Assembly (NCBI GenBank): GCA_050247075.1
Contig: JBFWUW010000045.1
Coordinates: 1 to 57,429, forward strand
Source: JBFWUW01 sp050247075
GTDB taxonomy: Bacteria > Planctomycetota > Planctomycetia > Pirellulales > JBFWUW01
Direction of reading: 5' to 3'
Length of the DNA: 57,429 nucleotides
In this document: positions 1-8,732 of the stretch, one piece after another
How positions within the stretch are numbered: position 1 is the stretch's first letter
How the letters are laid out: each line of letters begins with the position of its first letter
Notes under the pieces: model-generated
What the model was told of the DNA's origin: nothing
Database searches by the model: none
Seen by the model: only the letters and a program-made list of their open reading frames with translations
Position numbers and translations under genes: made by a program

Positions 1-149
1 AAACCGCCGTGCGGCAAACCGGCCGCGAATCGCTGGCCGACCGTCCCCGCCGCGGCCGAATCGGATTCCAAAACACCAACGGGACGGTGCAGTTCCGCAA
101 GATCACCATCAAGGACTTGGACCTGGTTGAAGCCAAGGCTGATGAATGA
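1..149 (+). CDS. 3' end of a DUF1080 (3-keto-disaccharide hydrolase-like) protein
   Basis: Only the last 48 codons are present, read in the frame whose codons start at position 3 and ending at TGA 147-149. The peptide contains GRIGFQNTNGTVQFRKITIK, the usual C-terminal strand pattern of DUF1080 domains (a G-x-I-G-x-Q turn followed by a V-x-F-R-x-I-x-I-K strand). These are secreted concanavalin-like beta-sandwich proteins, very frequent in planctomycetes and linked to sugar metabolism. The start and signal peptide lie outside the window, so nothing can be said about the rest of the protein. Confidence 0.75.
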   Translation, partial: TAVRQTGRESLADRPRRGRIGFQNTNGTVQFRKITIKDLDLVEAKADE

Positions 150-333
150 GATTGGGGAACGAGGCACCGCAAAGCCGGCGCACCGAGGCTAGCCCGCCCC
201 GCCGGTTCGTTCAGGCAACGTTCGTTGGCCGGTAACAGTTATTCCAGCACGGCCGGCGGTAAGCGACGATGCCACACATTGGCCCGACGGCGGACGAGGC
301 ACCGGCCTGGTAGTCGTATCGGATAGACCCTCG

Positions 334-2328
334 CTATTCGATCGGAAGGGCGGCGCGGCCGACATGCAACTCGCCATCGCCCGCGGGCAATGCTCCCAAA
401 TCGGGCGGGCCGGCATCGGAATCGCGCAAAGGGTCGGGCCACTCCGCTGGCAGTGTTACGCCGGCATCAATGGCCGGGCTGGCCGGCTGCAAGCGGTAGT
501 CGTTGTCGGGCATCGGTTCAAAGCTGAATTGGACGAACAGCGGATCGGCCGCTAACGACTTGGCATCGTATCCCGCCGCGTAGAATTGTTTGCTGTTCAG
601 AAAGGGGGCCGATTCGCGATAGGCCGCGAAGAAGTCGCGAGCGCGGCTGGCATCCATGCCGGTCTGCCAATACAAGTTGCCGTCCGATTGAGCGGCTGCC
701 GTGGCGGCACAAACCGGATTGGGAATCGCCTCGTGATGCACCAAGATGTTATTGAACACGCGTCGCGGCCGCTCGTCGGTGGCGCCGTTGGACATGCCAA
801 AGTCGGCTTTTCGATCGGCATTTCGGCTAATCATGGTATTGTGATAGGCGTACAGCGACGGCCACGGCGGGCTGCCGTGGTCGCCCGTGACGTGCCCCGC
901 GTAGGCTGCTGGCCCTTGAGGGTCTTTCGAAGTAGGCCGGCCATTATGGACCGGCCCGCGGAGGTCGACCACATTGCGATAGAAGTAAATCGTGTCCTTT
1001 GTATCTTCCGTTCCGCCATAGGCCAGCATCGTTAACGCCCGGCGAAAGAGATTCTGGTGAATCTTCAACGTCGCTCCGCCACGCAGATAAAAATGCCTCG
1101 GATACATGGGGCTTAGATACAATCCGTCATCTTGCATGTCCTCCACCAAATTGTGATGGAAATCGACGTTGATTCCCCCCAGGTACAACCCGTCGCTGGC
1201 GTTGCTGAACTCGCTGTAGGAGATTTCCCAATCGTCATTCAGGGGAAAAGCGTAGACGGAGAACTCCCGTCCCGCTTCGGCTATTATCAGAGCGTGGGTG
1301 TTCAGCCGGGCGATGTCGCGTTGCGGCCGGCCCGGGTACGATTGCAGTCCGCATTCCGACCGCGACAACCAGGGGGGAATGTTGCCATACAGGGCGGATC
1401 GTATGAATTTGAGCCGATGCACACCCGTGGCCCGCAGCCCGTAGGTGCCGCACCAGATCGTGCAGTTGTCAAACTCGATATCGCCGGCTTGGTCCAAAAC
1501 CAGACTGTCGTAGCCGCCGCCGCGAACTATCAGATCTTGAAACCGGATATAGCTGCCACGATCGACGTGCAGCGGCAAGGCGCGGTATGGCGCGATCACC
1601 AGCGGTACCCGGCGCGGATCTGTCGTGCCTTGGTAATTATCGACTTGCGGCAAATCAGTCGGCGCTAGCCGGACGTGAATGTGCCCCGTCGCCCGGTCGT
1701 ACCAGATTCCCGGCCCGCAATAGATAGGCACAAAGTCCTGCGTTGCCGGGTCAAGTTCAAAGAATTCACCCTTTGCACGCATGTCTTGGGCGTGATAGTA
1801 AGTCACTAGGCCAACATGCGAGTCGCCAAACGAACCATGAACATTGCGAATGTTAGGATACGTTCGGGTGGAACGGTACTCGCCTTCAGCGCCGTCGGGA
1901 TATTCGGTCCACGCGGCGGCTGGCTCATCAAAGAATTCGCGAAAGCCGCCGTCCAAAATCGCCTGCTCACCAGGAAACGAGCGAATCGTCAGCGGCGCAT
2001 CGGCGCGGCCCTGCACGCTGATCCGCACGTTTTCGCGGTAGGTTCCAGCCCGTAGATACAGCGTTTCGCCCGGCTGCAATCGAGTGACCGCGACGTTTAC
2101 AGACTGCCAGGGCCGTGCTTCACTGCCGTCATTGTCATCGGAACCACGTTGGGCGTCGACAAAGCGGGCCGGCCTTTCGGCCATCCGCCGTTGAGAAACG
2201 GGCACTGTATGTAGAGGAGGATGCGATTGTATATCGGCTCCAACGGCCGGCGCACTTGCCACCAGCCACGGTGTAGCCGATAGGCACAACAACAGGACTA
2301 TGGCCCGCTCTTGCCAACGGTTCGTCAT
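334..2328 (-). CDS. Secreted right-handed parallel beta-helix protein
   Basis: A 664-residue protein with an N-terminal signal peptide (hydrophobic residues about 9-26, Ala-rich cleavage region near 25-31). After it comes the pattern FVDAQRGSDDNDGS...PWQSVNVAV...GETLYLRAGTYRENV, typical of the start of pectate-lyase-like beta-helices. The middle has repeated short strands of I-x-F-x-N and I-x-x-N type, as expected of stacked coils. The C-terminus has the planctomycete closing motif DAGPPDLGALP. The substrate cannot be read from sequence; polysaccharide binding or cleavage is an inference from the fold. It stands alone, 128 bp from the DUF1501 gene on the same strand. Confidence 0.75.
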   Translation of the reverse strand: MTNRWQERAIVLLLCLSATPWLVASAPAVGADIQSHPPLHTVPVSQRRMAERPARFVDAQRGSDDNDGSEARPWQSVNVAVTRLQPGETLYLRAGTYRENVRISVQGRADAPLTIRSFPGEQAILDGGFREFFDEPAAAWTEYPDGAEGEYRSTRTYPNIRNVHGSFGDSHVGLVTYYHAQDMRAKGEFFELDPATQDFVPIYCGPGIWYDRATGHIHVRLAPTDLPQVDNYQGTTDPRRVPLVIAPYRALPLHVDRGSYIRFQDLIVRGGGYDSLVLDQAGDIEFDNCTIWCGTYGLRATGVHRLKFIRSALYGNIPPWLSRSECGLQSYPGRPQRDIARLNTHALIIAEAGREFSVYAFPLNDDWEISYSEFSNASDGLYLGGINVDFHHNLVEDMQDDGLYLSPMYPRHFYLRGGATLKIHQNLFRRALTMLAYGGTEDTKDTIYFYRNVVDLRGPVHNGRPTSKDPQGPAAYAGHVTGDHGSPPWPSLYAYHNTMISRNADRKADFGMSNGATDERPRRVFNNILVHHEAIPNPVCAATAAAQSDGNLYWQTGMDASRARDFFAAYRESAPFLNSKQFYAAGYDAKSLAADPLFVQFSFEPMPDNDYRLQPASPAIDAGVTLPAEWPDPLRDSDAGPPDLGALPAGDGELHVGRAALPIE

Positions 2329-2456
2329 GTTAGTACTCCCTTGGTTGTCGGCAATATACGCTGTAGCGCAATGCGAACTTGGGAGTTATGATCGTACCCT
2401 GGCAGGCCAATAGCAAGTCTGATCGCGGGAAAAAGTTGTCGTCATTCCCGCTGGCA

Positions 2457-3761
2457 TCATCCGAGCAATTCGGCAATCGGCGAACCTTCGCTCAATTTGA
2501 GCGGCCGCGGACCGGGCGCAATGTTTTCCGTGGTAGGGTCTAGCCCAACGGCTTTCAAGATCGTGGCATGGATATCGAATATCTGGTGGCCTTGCTCGTG
2601 CGACACGCGGGAGCCCTCCGGGTCGGTCTCCCCCAGCACTTGTCCGCCGCGTATGCCTCCGCCGGCCAGCACGACCGAAAAGCCGTTAGGCCAATGGTCG
2701 CGGCCACCGAGGGGATTAATATTGGGTGTACGGCCGAACTCGCCGGCACATACTACCAGCGTCTTTTCCATCAGTCCGCGTTCCTTCAGATCGGCAATCA
2801 GCGACGCGAACGCGGGGTCGAGCTGTTTGTTTTGGGTCTTGCAGCCTTCATGGTTGCCGGTGTGGGTGTCCCAACCATTCAGGTTGACTTCCACGCAACG
2901 GACCCCCTTTTCAATCAACCGCCGCGCAACCAGGCAACCGCGGCCAAAGGCCGAATCGCCGTACCGTTCGCGCAGTTCGGCGCTTTCCTGATCGACCTCA
3001 AATGCCGCCAACTGCTCGCTGCTCATCATCTTGCGGGCGCTGGCCACCGTTTCTTGATGCAGGGTCGCCTTGACGCGCGCCACACGGCCACGGGCAAAGG
3101 CCGATTCGACCGCGTTCAGGTCTTCCAGGCGGCGCTGCATGCGGTCGTCGGGCACGCGGCTGGTAACGTCGGGCAACTTGCCCGACGGATCGCCCATCTT
3201 GAAAGCGTCATATTGGTCGCCCAAAAATCCACCGCGTCCGGGCCATTGGTTCGGCATGATGCAAACATGCCGCGGAATTTCGGCACCGCCGACGGGCAAC
3301 TCGTGGCACAAGATGGCCCCGATCGTAGGGTGGATCATCACGGGCAGCGGCGAATACCCGGTCTTGACCAGATAGGTTCCGCGTTCGTGGTCACCTTCCT
3401 TGGTGACAACATTGCGCACAATGGCCAAAGAGTCCATCTGCTCGGCCAGAAGCGGCAAACCGTCCGCGAATTGAACGCCCGCCACGTTGGTATTGATGGC
3501 TTTGGTTTCGCCGGAGATAGACTTACCCGGATGTGGATCGAAGGTTTCCAACTGGCTGTTGCCACCCCCCATCCACAGCAGGATTACCGACTGGGCCGGT
3601 TCGCCGCCGGATCGCTCTTCTTCGGCCCGGGCCAACATGGAAGCCACCGGCGACAGCCAGCCAGCTCCCGCCAAGGACGCGGTCTTGAGCCAGGTGCGAC
3701 GGTTCCAACCGCGGCCAAATAAGTCTTCGCCACGCGCGGTTTGTTGGTTTAGTGGTTCCAT
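2457..3761 (-). CDS. DUF1501 secreted protein (sulfatase-like fold), Tat-type signal
   Basis: 434 residues. The N-terminus carries a twin-arginine-like signal (NRRTWLKTASLAGAG at about 21-35), suggesting export of a folded protein. The body matches the DUF1501 family, a distant alkaline-phosphatase/sulfatase-fold group: an early LLWMGGGNSQLETFDPHPG block, a late VVCAGEFGRTPNIN block and GGRDHWP. The gene follows and overlaps the DUF1549/DUF1553 gene by 13 bp, the usual pairing of these families in planctomycetes and a sign of coupled translation. The biochemical role of the pair is unknown; genes of this class often accompany polysaccharide utilisation. Confidence 0.85.
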   Translation of the reverse strand: MEPLNQQTARGEDLFGRGWNRRTWLKTASLAGAGWLSPVASMLARAEEERSGGEPAQSVILLWMGGGNSQLETFDPHPGKSISGETKAINTNVAGVQFADGLPLLAEQMDSLAIVRNVVTKEGDHERGTYLVKTGYSPLPVMIHPTIGAILCHELPVGGAEIPRHVCIMPNQWPGRGGFLGDQYDAFKMGDPSGKLPDVTSRVPDDRMQRRLEDLNAVESAFARGRVARVKATLHQETVASARKMMSSEQLAAFEVDQESAELRERYGDSAFGRGCLVARRLIEKGVRCVEVNLNGWDTHTGNHEGCKTQNKQLDPAFASLIADLKERGLMEKTLVVCAGEFGRTPNINPLGGRDHWPNGFSVVLAGGGIRGGQVLGETDPEGSRVSHEQGHQIFDIHATILKAVGLDPTTENIAPGPRPLKLSEGSPIAELLG

Positions 3762-5377
3762 GAGAACTCCGTCGAGTTAAGCAGTGTCCAGTAAATATCT
3801 TCCATAGCCCGATTGCGGTCCCTGCCCTTTAGCCCGGCCAGACGGCCTTGGAAATGTTCCGCTTCGTCCGCAGTGGGTGATCGCGACAAGACGACCAGAT
3901 ATGCAGTCTCGATCGCCGCGGCATCGTCGGGGGCCATTTGGGCGATGCGTGTCGAGGCTTGCAACAGGCCCTCTTGCGTGCGGTCGCGGACCAGCTCGCC
4001 ATTCATCATCACTAATCGTTGCGGGATAGTGCCGCCGTGTTCGGCCAGTTCATCCTCGCCGGCGTCTCCATACCGCGTGATGAAATTGGCTGTATTGGCC
4101 GCCTTTACGGCGCGAAAGATGACATGCGATTGGTAATCTAGCGTGGCCAACGAGGAAGCTTGTACCACGCCCCCCACAACTTGTTCTGGCCGCAGCCGGC
4201 TGATCGGAAAAGTGGCCCACAGCTCTTCGTGGCGGTCGGTCAGTTCGTGACCGGCCACGTTAGGATCGACCGCGCTATCCAACTGAAAGGTCTCCGTGGC
4301 CGCAATCAGGTGAAGCAGCCGATGCAGGTCGTAGCCGTGCGTGACAAAATCGTCCGCCAGCAATTCCAAGGCGGGCGGAAGTGGTTCGTTGGTGGGGATA
4401 TTATCGACCGGTTCCACCAGCGGCCGGCCAAACATCAAGGCCCAGCAACGGTTGACCATGGCCCGTGAGAAGGCCTTGTTGTCGCGATGCGTTACCCAAT
4501 CCGCCAGCCGCTTGCGTGGCAGGCCGTCGTCAGGGCAGAGTTCCGGCAAGAAAGGGACCGACGGCTCAATCGTTTGTTTTTCCAGCGTATCGCGATCTTG
4601 TACTTCGTAAGTCGATTTGCCATCGCGGACACCTGCCAATGAGTTTTCCGCCCGGCCAAAAAAGGCCGCCAAACCATTAAAATGCGACTGCTTCCATTGA
4701 TCTTGAAACGGGTGGTCGTGGCATTCCGCGCAGTCCAGCCGCACACCCAGGAATGCCCGCGACACGCGCGAGGCCAAGACGTTCTCTTGAACGCCTTCAT
4801 TGGAATCGGGCTTGATAGCCACGGTGATGAAATTGGCAGCCGGCTCGCTGGTCCACAACCCGTTGCTGTCGATCAACGACCTTACGAGTTGGTCGTAGGG
4901 CCGGTTCTCGTGGATCTCGTCGGACAGCCACGACACAAAGCGGCGGCGGCGATAGACCAAAAATGGCCCGTTGATAACGCCGACATACGATCGAGCAAGC
5001 CGTTCAGCCAGATAGTCGCTGCTCCGCCGATCCTCCAACAGTCCTTGCATCCACCAGTCAATGCGGTGCGATTCGTCACGGCTCTGCAACAGGCGGATTT
5101 CCTCCAATGAGGGAATCGTCCCCGTCAAAGCCAACGAGATTCGCCGGGCAATCGCCAAGTCGTCGGCCTTGGCCGATGGAACCAGACCTTCCCGCTTCCA
5201 AGGATCGCGAAAGGCCAGATTCACTTGGGCCACCGTCGCCTTGAAATCAGCCGCTTTAAACGGTGCGGGATCAAAGTCCTTCCATTGTTCCGGTGTGACG
5301 CGCGGCCGCAGACTGCTGGCCAAGACCAACACGCCCGTCAGGCACAAGCCGCCGAAAACAAGGTTTCGCATCCACAT
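3749..5377 (-). CDS. DUF1549/DUF1553 protein, short form without cytochrome c domain
   Basis: 542 residues with an N-terminal hydrophobic anchor (about residues 5-24). DUF1549 occupies roughly 65-265 and includes the family motif DCAECHDHPFQDQWKQ, a CxxCH that could bind haem. DUF1553 fills the C-terminal half (for example the DWVTHRDNKAFSRAMVNR and NEPLPPALELL blocks). Larger relatives begin with a planctomycete cytochrome c domain and a LamG or BIG2 domain; both are missing here, leaving a minimal version. It is the first gene of a two-gene unit with the DUF1501 gene and overlaps it by 13 bp. The function of the family is not established. Confidence 0.85.
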   Translation of the reverse strand: MWMRNLVFGGLCLTGVLVLASSLRPRVTPEQWKDFDPAPFKAADFKATVAQVNLAFRDPWKREGLVPSAKADDLAIARRISLALTGTIPSLEEIRLLQSRDESHRIDWWMQGLLEDRRSSDYLAERLARSYVGVINGPFLVYRRRRFVSWLSDEIHENRPYDQLVRSLIDSNGLWTSEPAANFITVAIKPDSNEGVQENVLASRVSRAFLGVRLDCAECHDHPFQDQWKQSHFNGLAAFFGRAENSLAGVRDGKSTYEVQDRDTLEKQTIEPSVPFLPELCPDDGLPRKRLADWVTHRDNKAFSRAMVNRCWALMFGRPLVEPVDNIPTNEPLPPALELLADDFVTHGYDLHRLLHLIAATETFQLDSAVDPNVAGHELTDRHEELWATFPISRLRPEQVVGGVVQASSLATLDYQSHVIFRAVKAANTANFITRYGDAGEDELAEHGGTIPQRLVMMNGELVRDRTQEGLLQASTRIAQMAPDDAAAIETAYLVVLSRSPTADEAEHFQGRLAGLKGRDRNRAMEDIYWTLLNSTEFSWNH

Positions 5378-5563
5378 GACAATCGACTCCCATCACTTCG
5401 CGGGTTGCCGCAGGCGGAAAGTTGCCAAAACCGGCGATAAGTTCTTTGTACACCCTCTATACCTGTCGTTCCGCATGGTAGTTCGACGAACCGCCAGAAT
5501 TATTGTGCCAATATTTGAAAAATCCGGGCGAACAGAGGATAGTTAAGCCCGGGAGGTCACAAA

Positions 5564-6934
5564 ATGTCGCATTCGTCTCCGTTGATGCGTTCTGATTTGC
5601 CGCAAATTTCAGGCACCCCCCAAAAAATGCCGCCACCCCTTCCAGTATCGTCGAAACATTCGCAGACCGCGACAAAGCCGCCTGTGTTGCCCCCACCCAA
5701 ATTGGTCCCTTCGAGAGAATCTGCCTTGGCCTCAACACGAGGCGCGTCCCCCATGGCAGATTTGCCAGCCAGTGTGTTGGTGCCCATCGAATTTGTGTCT
5801 GATTTGAAAGTCACACCACGGCGCAACTGGTTCATCCGAGCTTTCTTGGCGTTGATGTCGGCAGTTCATTGGTGCATTGGAGGCATGGTCATCGTCTTCG
5901 GGCTAGCCATATTAGCCCCATTGCCGATCTTGCAGTTCTTGAGCCTAGGATACCTGCTGGAGGTAAGCGGACGAATTGCCCGCGAACGCCGCTTTTCGGC
6001 CGGATTTATCGGGTTCCGGCAGGCGGCGAAGGTTGGCATGCTGGCTATCGCGGTTTCCATCATGCTGCTGATCTTGCGGTTTTTCGCGGCGCAGGCCTAT
6101 TCCGCGCGGCTGATAGCGCCGGGCAGTTCCGCTTCGCGCGGCTGGTCGATCGGCCTGTTTATTGCCACCGGCCTGATGGCTTTTCTGTTGTTCGCGGCCT
6201 GTTGGGTGGGGAACAAAATCTGGCGATCCCGTCACCCTGCCACGAAATCTCCGTCCGGCCAGACTCATTCCCACGGGACGCTGGCCGAAATTCGCGATGC
6301 CGTGTGGCACTTTGTCGTGGAACTGCGACTGCCGTATTATTTTTGGCTAGGGGCCAGAGGCTTTGCCGGCGGCCTGCTTTGGCTGTTGCTGCCCGTGACG
6401 CTGCTGGCCTTTGGCGGCAAGCCGCCGCTGGGAGGCGGTTTGGGGATCTTGATCGGATACTTGGGCGCATTCTTGCTGATGGCCGTATTGCTGTATCTGC
6501 CCTTTTTGCAAACTCGGTTTGCGCTCGAGAATCGCTTCAGTGCCATGTTTGAGCTGCGCGCCGTGCGGCAAGTTTTCCGCCGTGCTCCAATCGCTTTTTG
6601 GACAGCCTTGTTTGCCACGCTGCTTTTCTCGCTCCCCTTGTATCTGCTGAAAATCGAGATCGTGCCGCGCGATGCCGCCGGCCTTCCTAGCCTGTTGTTC
6701 GTAATGTTTATGGTTCCGGCCCGGTTCTTGGCAGGCTGGGCTTACTCGCGGGGACTGAAACGTGAACAGGTACGCCATTGGTTCTTTCGCCTAATGGCCC
6801 GACTGGGAATGCTGCCCGTGGTGGCATTCTATGTGCTAATCGTGTATTTCACGCAGTATCTCTCTTGGCACGGCGTTTGGAGCCTCTACGAACAGCACGC
6901 CTTTCTGCTGCCGGTGCCGTTTGTGGGGCTATAG
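5564..6934 (+). CDS. Multi-pass membrane protein with Pro-rich N-terminus, unknown function
   Basis: 456 residues. A strong ribosome binding site (GGGAGG, about 8 bases upstream) supports the start. Residues 1-85 are polar and proline-rich, with no hydrophobic stretch. From about 88 onward there are roughly eight hydrophobic segments, including LILRFFAAQAYS near 165 and a pair near 265-320 in a Gly/Leu-rich region. No family signature was recognised. Neighbours give no functional hint; the next gene, on the same strand, encodes a membrane-anchored HEAT protein. Confidence 0.7.
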   Translation: MSHSSPLMRSDLPQISGTPQKMPPPLPVSSKHSQTATKPPVLPPPKLVPSRESALASTRGASPMADLPASVLVPIEFVSDLKVTPRRNWFIRAFLALMSAVHWCIGGMVIVFGLAILAPLPILQFLSLGYLLEVSGRIARERRFSAGFIGFRQAAKVGMLAIAVSIMLLILRFFAAQAYSARLIAPGSSASRGWSIGLFIATGLMAFLLFAACWVGNKIWRSRHPATKSPSGQTHSHGTLAEIRDAVWHFVVELRLPYYFWLGARGFAGGLLWLLLPVTLLAFGGKPPLGGGLGILIGYLGAFLLMAVLLYLPFLQTRFALENRFSAMFELRAVRQVFRRAPIAFWTALFATLLFSLPLYLLKIEIVPRDAAGLPSLLFVMFMVPARFLAGWAYSRGLKREQVRHWFFRLMARLGMLPVVAFYVLIVYFTQYLSWHGVWSLYEQHAFLLPVPFVGL

Positions 6935-7102
6935 CAGCGTAATTCATCGCTAGCTCGGATAGCAGCGCATGGCGGGTGAAGCCAGCGGCAGACTGCCCTT
7001 GCCCCCATGCCACGGCATGGCAACAATCGCTGCCCGCCGTACACCCTGCGGCACCGCGGCGGTTTTCAATCCATTAGGAAGCGGGCACAGCTCATTGGCA
7101 CA

Positions 7103-8419
7103 ATGCCCATGAATCCACAACACCCCTCGCACGCTTCGCGACTCCCCTGGATTGTCCTGGGGATTTCCGCGTTGTTGATTGCGATGTTGGCGTTGCTGTG
7201 GGGAGAACTGGATGGTTGGCTGGCAGGCCGCTGGTCCGCCCGCTTATCGGCCGTTTCCGACCAGGAAGCCGCGCAGCTACTGAGGCAGTTGTCGAAGTTG
7301 GACGAAGCTGGCATACCCGGCCTGGCCGCTGGCCTGGCCTCGCCAAGGCCGGCTGTGATGCGCCACTCCCAGCGGATTCTACTGGAGCAACTTGCCGACT
7401 GGGAACTTTTGCGACCCGCCCAGTCCGCCCCCAAATTGCTGATGCTGGCTGAAAGCCTGACCGATCTGACCGGACGCGGTACGCCACAAGGTCGCCTGGC
7501 TGCAGCCCATCTGGCGCAGCGAATCTTGGATTGGCCGGGAGGCCATCCCGGCATTCCTCCGGGCCGCGTGGCATTGGCTTGCGGACAAGTCATCGCGGCG
7601 GTCGGTATGGACGATGAGCGGAAGGTTGCCCAAGATCAACGGGCGGCCGACTTGGCGGCCCGTCAGCAACTTTTCCGGCGGCACCAACTCGCCCGCGACG
7701 CGCACGCCGCCCGTTATGTTGCGCTGGCTTCGCACGAGGCTCCTGTCGAAGAATTGGAACAGGCCGACGAACAATCGCTCACACCGCTGCCAACGGAACT
7801 CGTCGCCGACGGCGATTTGGCCAGTTCAAGCGATAGCGGGGAGATAGCCCAAGAAACAACCGATCAACCTGCCACGTCGCCCGCAAGCAATTCGCAACCG
7901 CCACGGCCATCAGGTGAACCAGGTCGTTTACCCGATGACATTAAGACGGCACGCCCCATCCTGGCCGAAATCGATCCCCCCCGGTCGCTTCGTGCCGCCA
8001 CGCCCCAACCGGTCATGCCAAAGTTCGAGGCATACGGAACCGTGGAACTGGTGGGCCTGCTATACGATGAAAACGGTATCTTGGCGGCGAGAGCGGAGCA
8101 AGAACTGGCTCGCCGCGGCTTCACAGGCATGCATCTGGAATTAGCTCGGCGGCTGACCGATCCCGATCCGGAGGTTCGCCAACGGTGGGCCAAGTCGTTG
8201 CCTGGAATGCAGGATCTCGACGCGCGTCCCTGGCTGCTGTGGCTAGCGCGCGACGAAGAGACCGACGTCCGCCATACCGCACTCTCCTTGTTGGCCACAG
8301 TCAACGACCCCGAAACCTTGGCGACGGTGGAACGGATCGCCCGCGATGACGCGGACCCTCGGATTCAACGGATCGCCACCAAGATCGTGGAACTACGGGC
8401 GGGACGAAAATTCCGGTAA
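7103..8419 (+). CDS. Membrane-anchored protein with C-terminal HEAT-type repeats
   Basis: 438 residues from ATG 7103 (ATG 7109 is equally possible). The reading frame is open further upstream, but that part lacks a hydrophobic start. One transmembrane helix (about residues 14-32, WIVLGISALLIAMLALLW) precedes a soluble region. A Ser/Pro/Gln-rich linker lies at about 240-285. The last ~120 residues contain helical pairs such as EVRQRWAKSLPGM and DVRHTALSLLATVNDPETLA, typical of HEAT/PBS-lyase repeats used in protein-protein contact. No catalytic motif was seen. The partner is unknown. Confidence 0.7.
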   Translation: MPMNPQHPSHASRLPWIVLGISALLIAMLALLWGELDGWLAGRWSARLSAVSDQEAAQLLRQLSKLDEAGIPGLAAGLASPRPAVMRHSQRILLEQLADWELLRPAQSAPKLLMLAESLTDLTGRGTPQGRLAAAHLAQRILDWPGGHPGIPPGRVALACGQVIAAVGMDDERKVAQDQRAADLAARQQLFRRHQLARDAHAARYVALASHEAPVEELEQADEQSLTPLPTELVADGDLASSSDSGEIAQETTDQPATSPASNSQPPRPSGEPGRLPDDIKTARPILAEIDPPRSLRAATPQPVMPKFEAYGTVELVGLLYDENGILAARAEQELARRGFTGMHLELARRLTDPDPEVRQRWAKSLPGMQDLDARPWLLWLARDEETDVRHTALSLLATVNDPETLATVERIARDDADPRIQRIATKIVELRAGRKFR

Positions 8420-8458
8420 CTCTACGGCTACTCCCCCTCACTGTTCATCTCGGGCCCA

Positions 8459-8611
8459 CTATTTAGGGTGGCCAATCTGGTGTTTGGTCTGCTCGCGGAC
8501 CTCTTGGCGATCAGGTGGGCCGGCGCGCCGCCCTTTCAACCCCTCTTTGGTAGTGCGGTTGGCGGCTTTCTTTTTGGCCTTGCGAATGGGTTTGTCGCTG
8601 GGCGAATGCAT
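8459..8611 (-). CDS. Small basic protein, 50 residues, unknown
   Basis: The frame is open further upstream, but the ATG at 8611-8609 is preceded by AGGAG with a 9-base spacer (plus-strand ctcct at 8621-8625), an unusually good ribosome binding site for this window. The product is rich in Lys and Arg, including an RKAKKKAAN stretch near residue 9, and has no hydrophobic segment or Cys. It could bind nucleic acid or ribosomes, but that is only inferred from charge. It sits between the HEAT protein gene and the large dehydrogenase-like gene. Confidence 0.5.
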   Translation of the reverse strand: MHSPSDKPIRKAKKKAANRTTKEGLKGRRAGPPDRQEVREQTKHQIGHPK

Positions 8612-8732
8612 AATAATGGTCTCCTGGAAGAAAATGGGTCGAATTCGCCGCGTCATGGCAACGCAACTTCCACTTTCCGATGCAAATGCCGCGCCGGTCG
8701 CGGTGCAACTCAAGGAGCGGCCCTGCGTTCCC

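Noticed and set aside
2568..3722. Long plus-strand reading frame (384 codons) opposite the DUF1501 gene
   Set aside because: It mirrors a clear family gene on the other strand, has no recognisable motif and reflects high-G+C codon bias.
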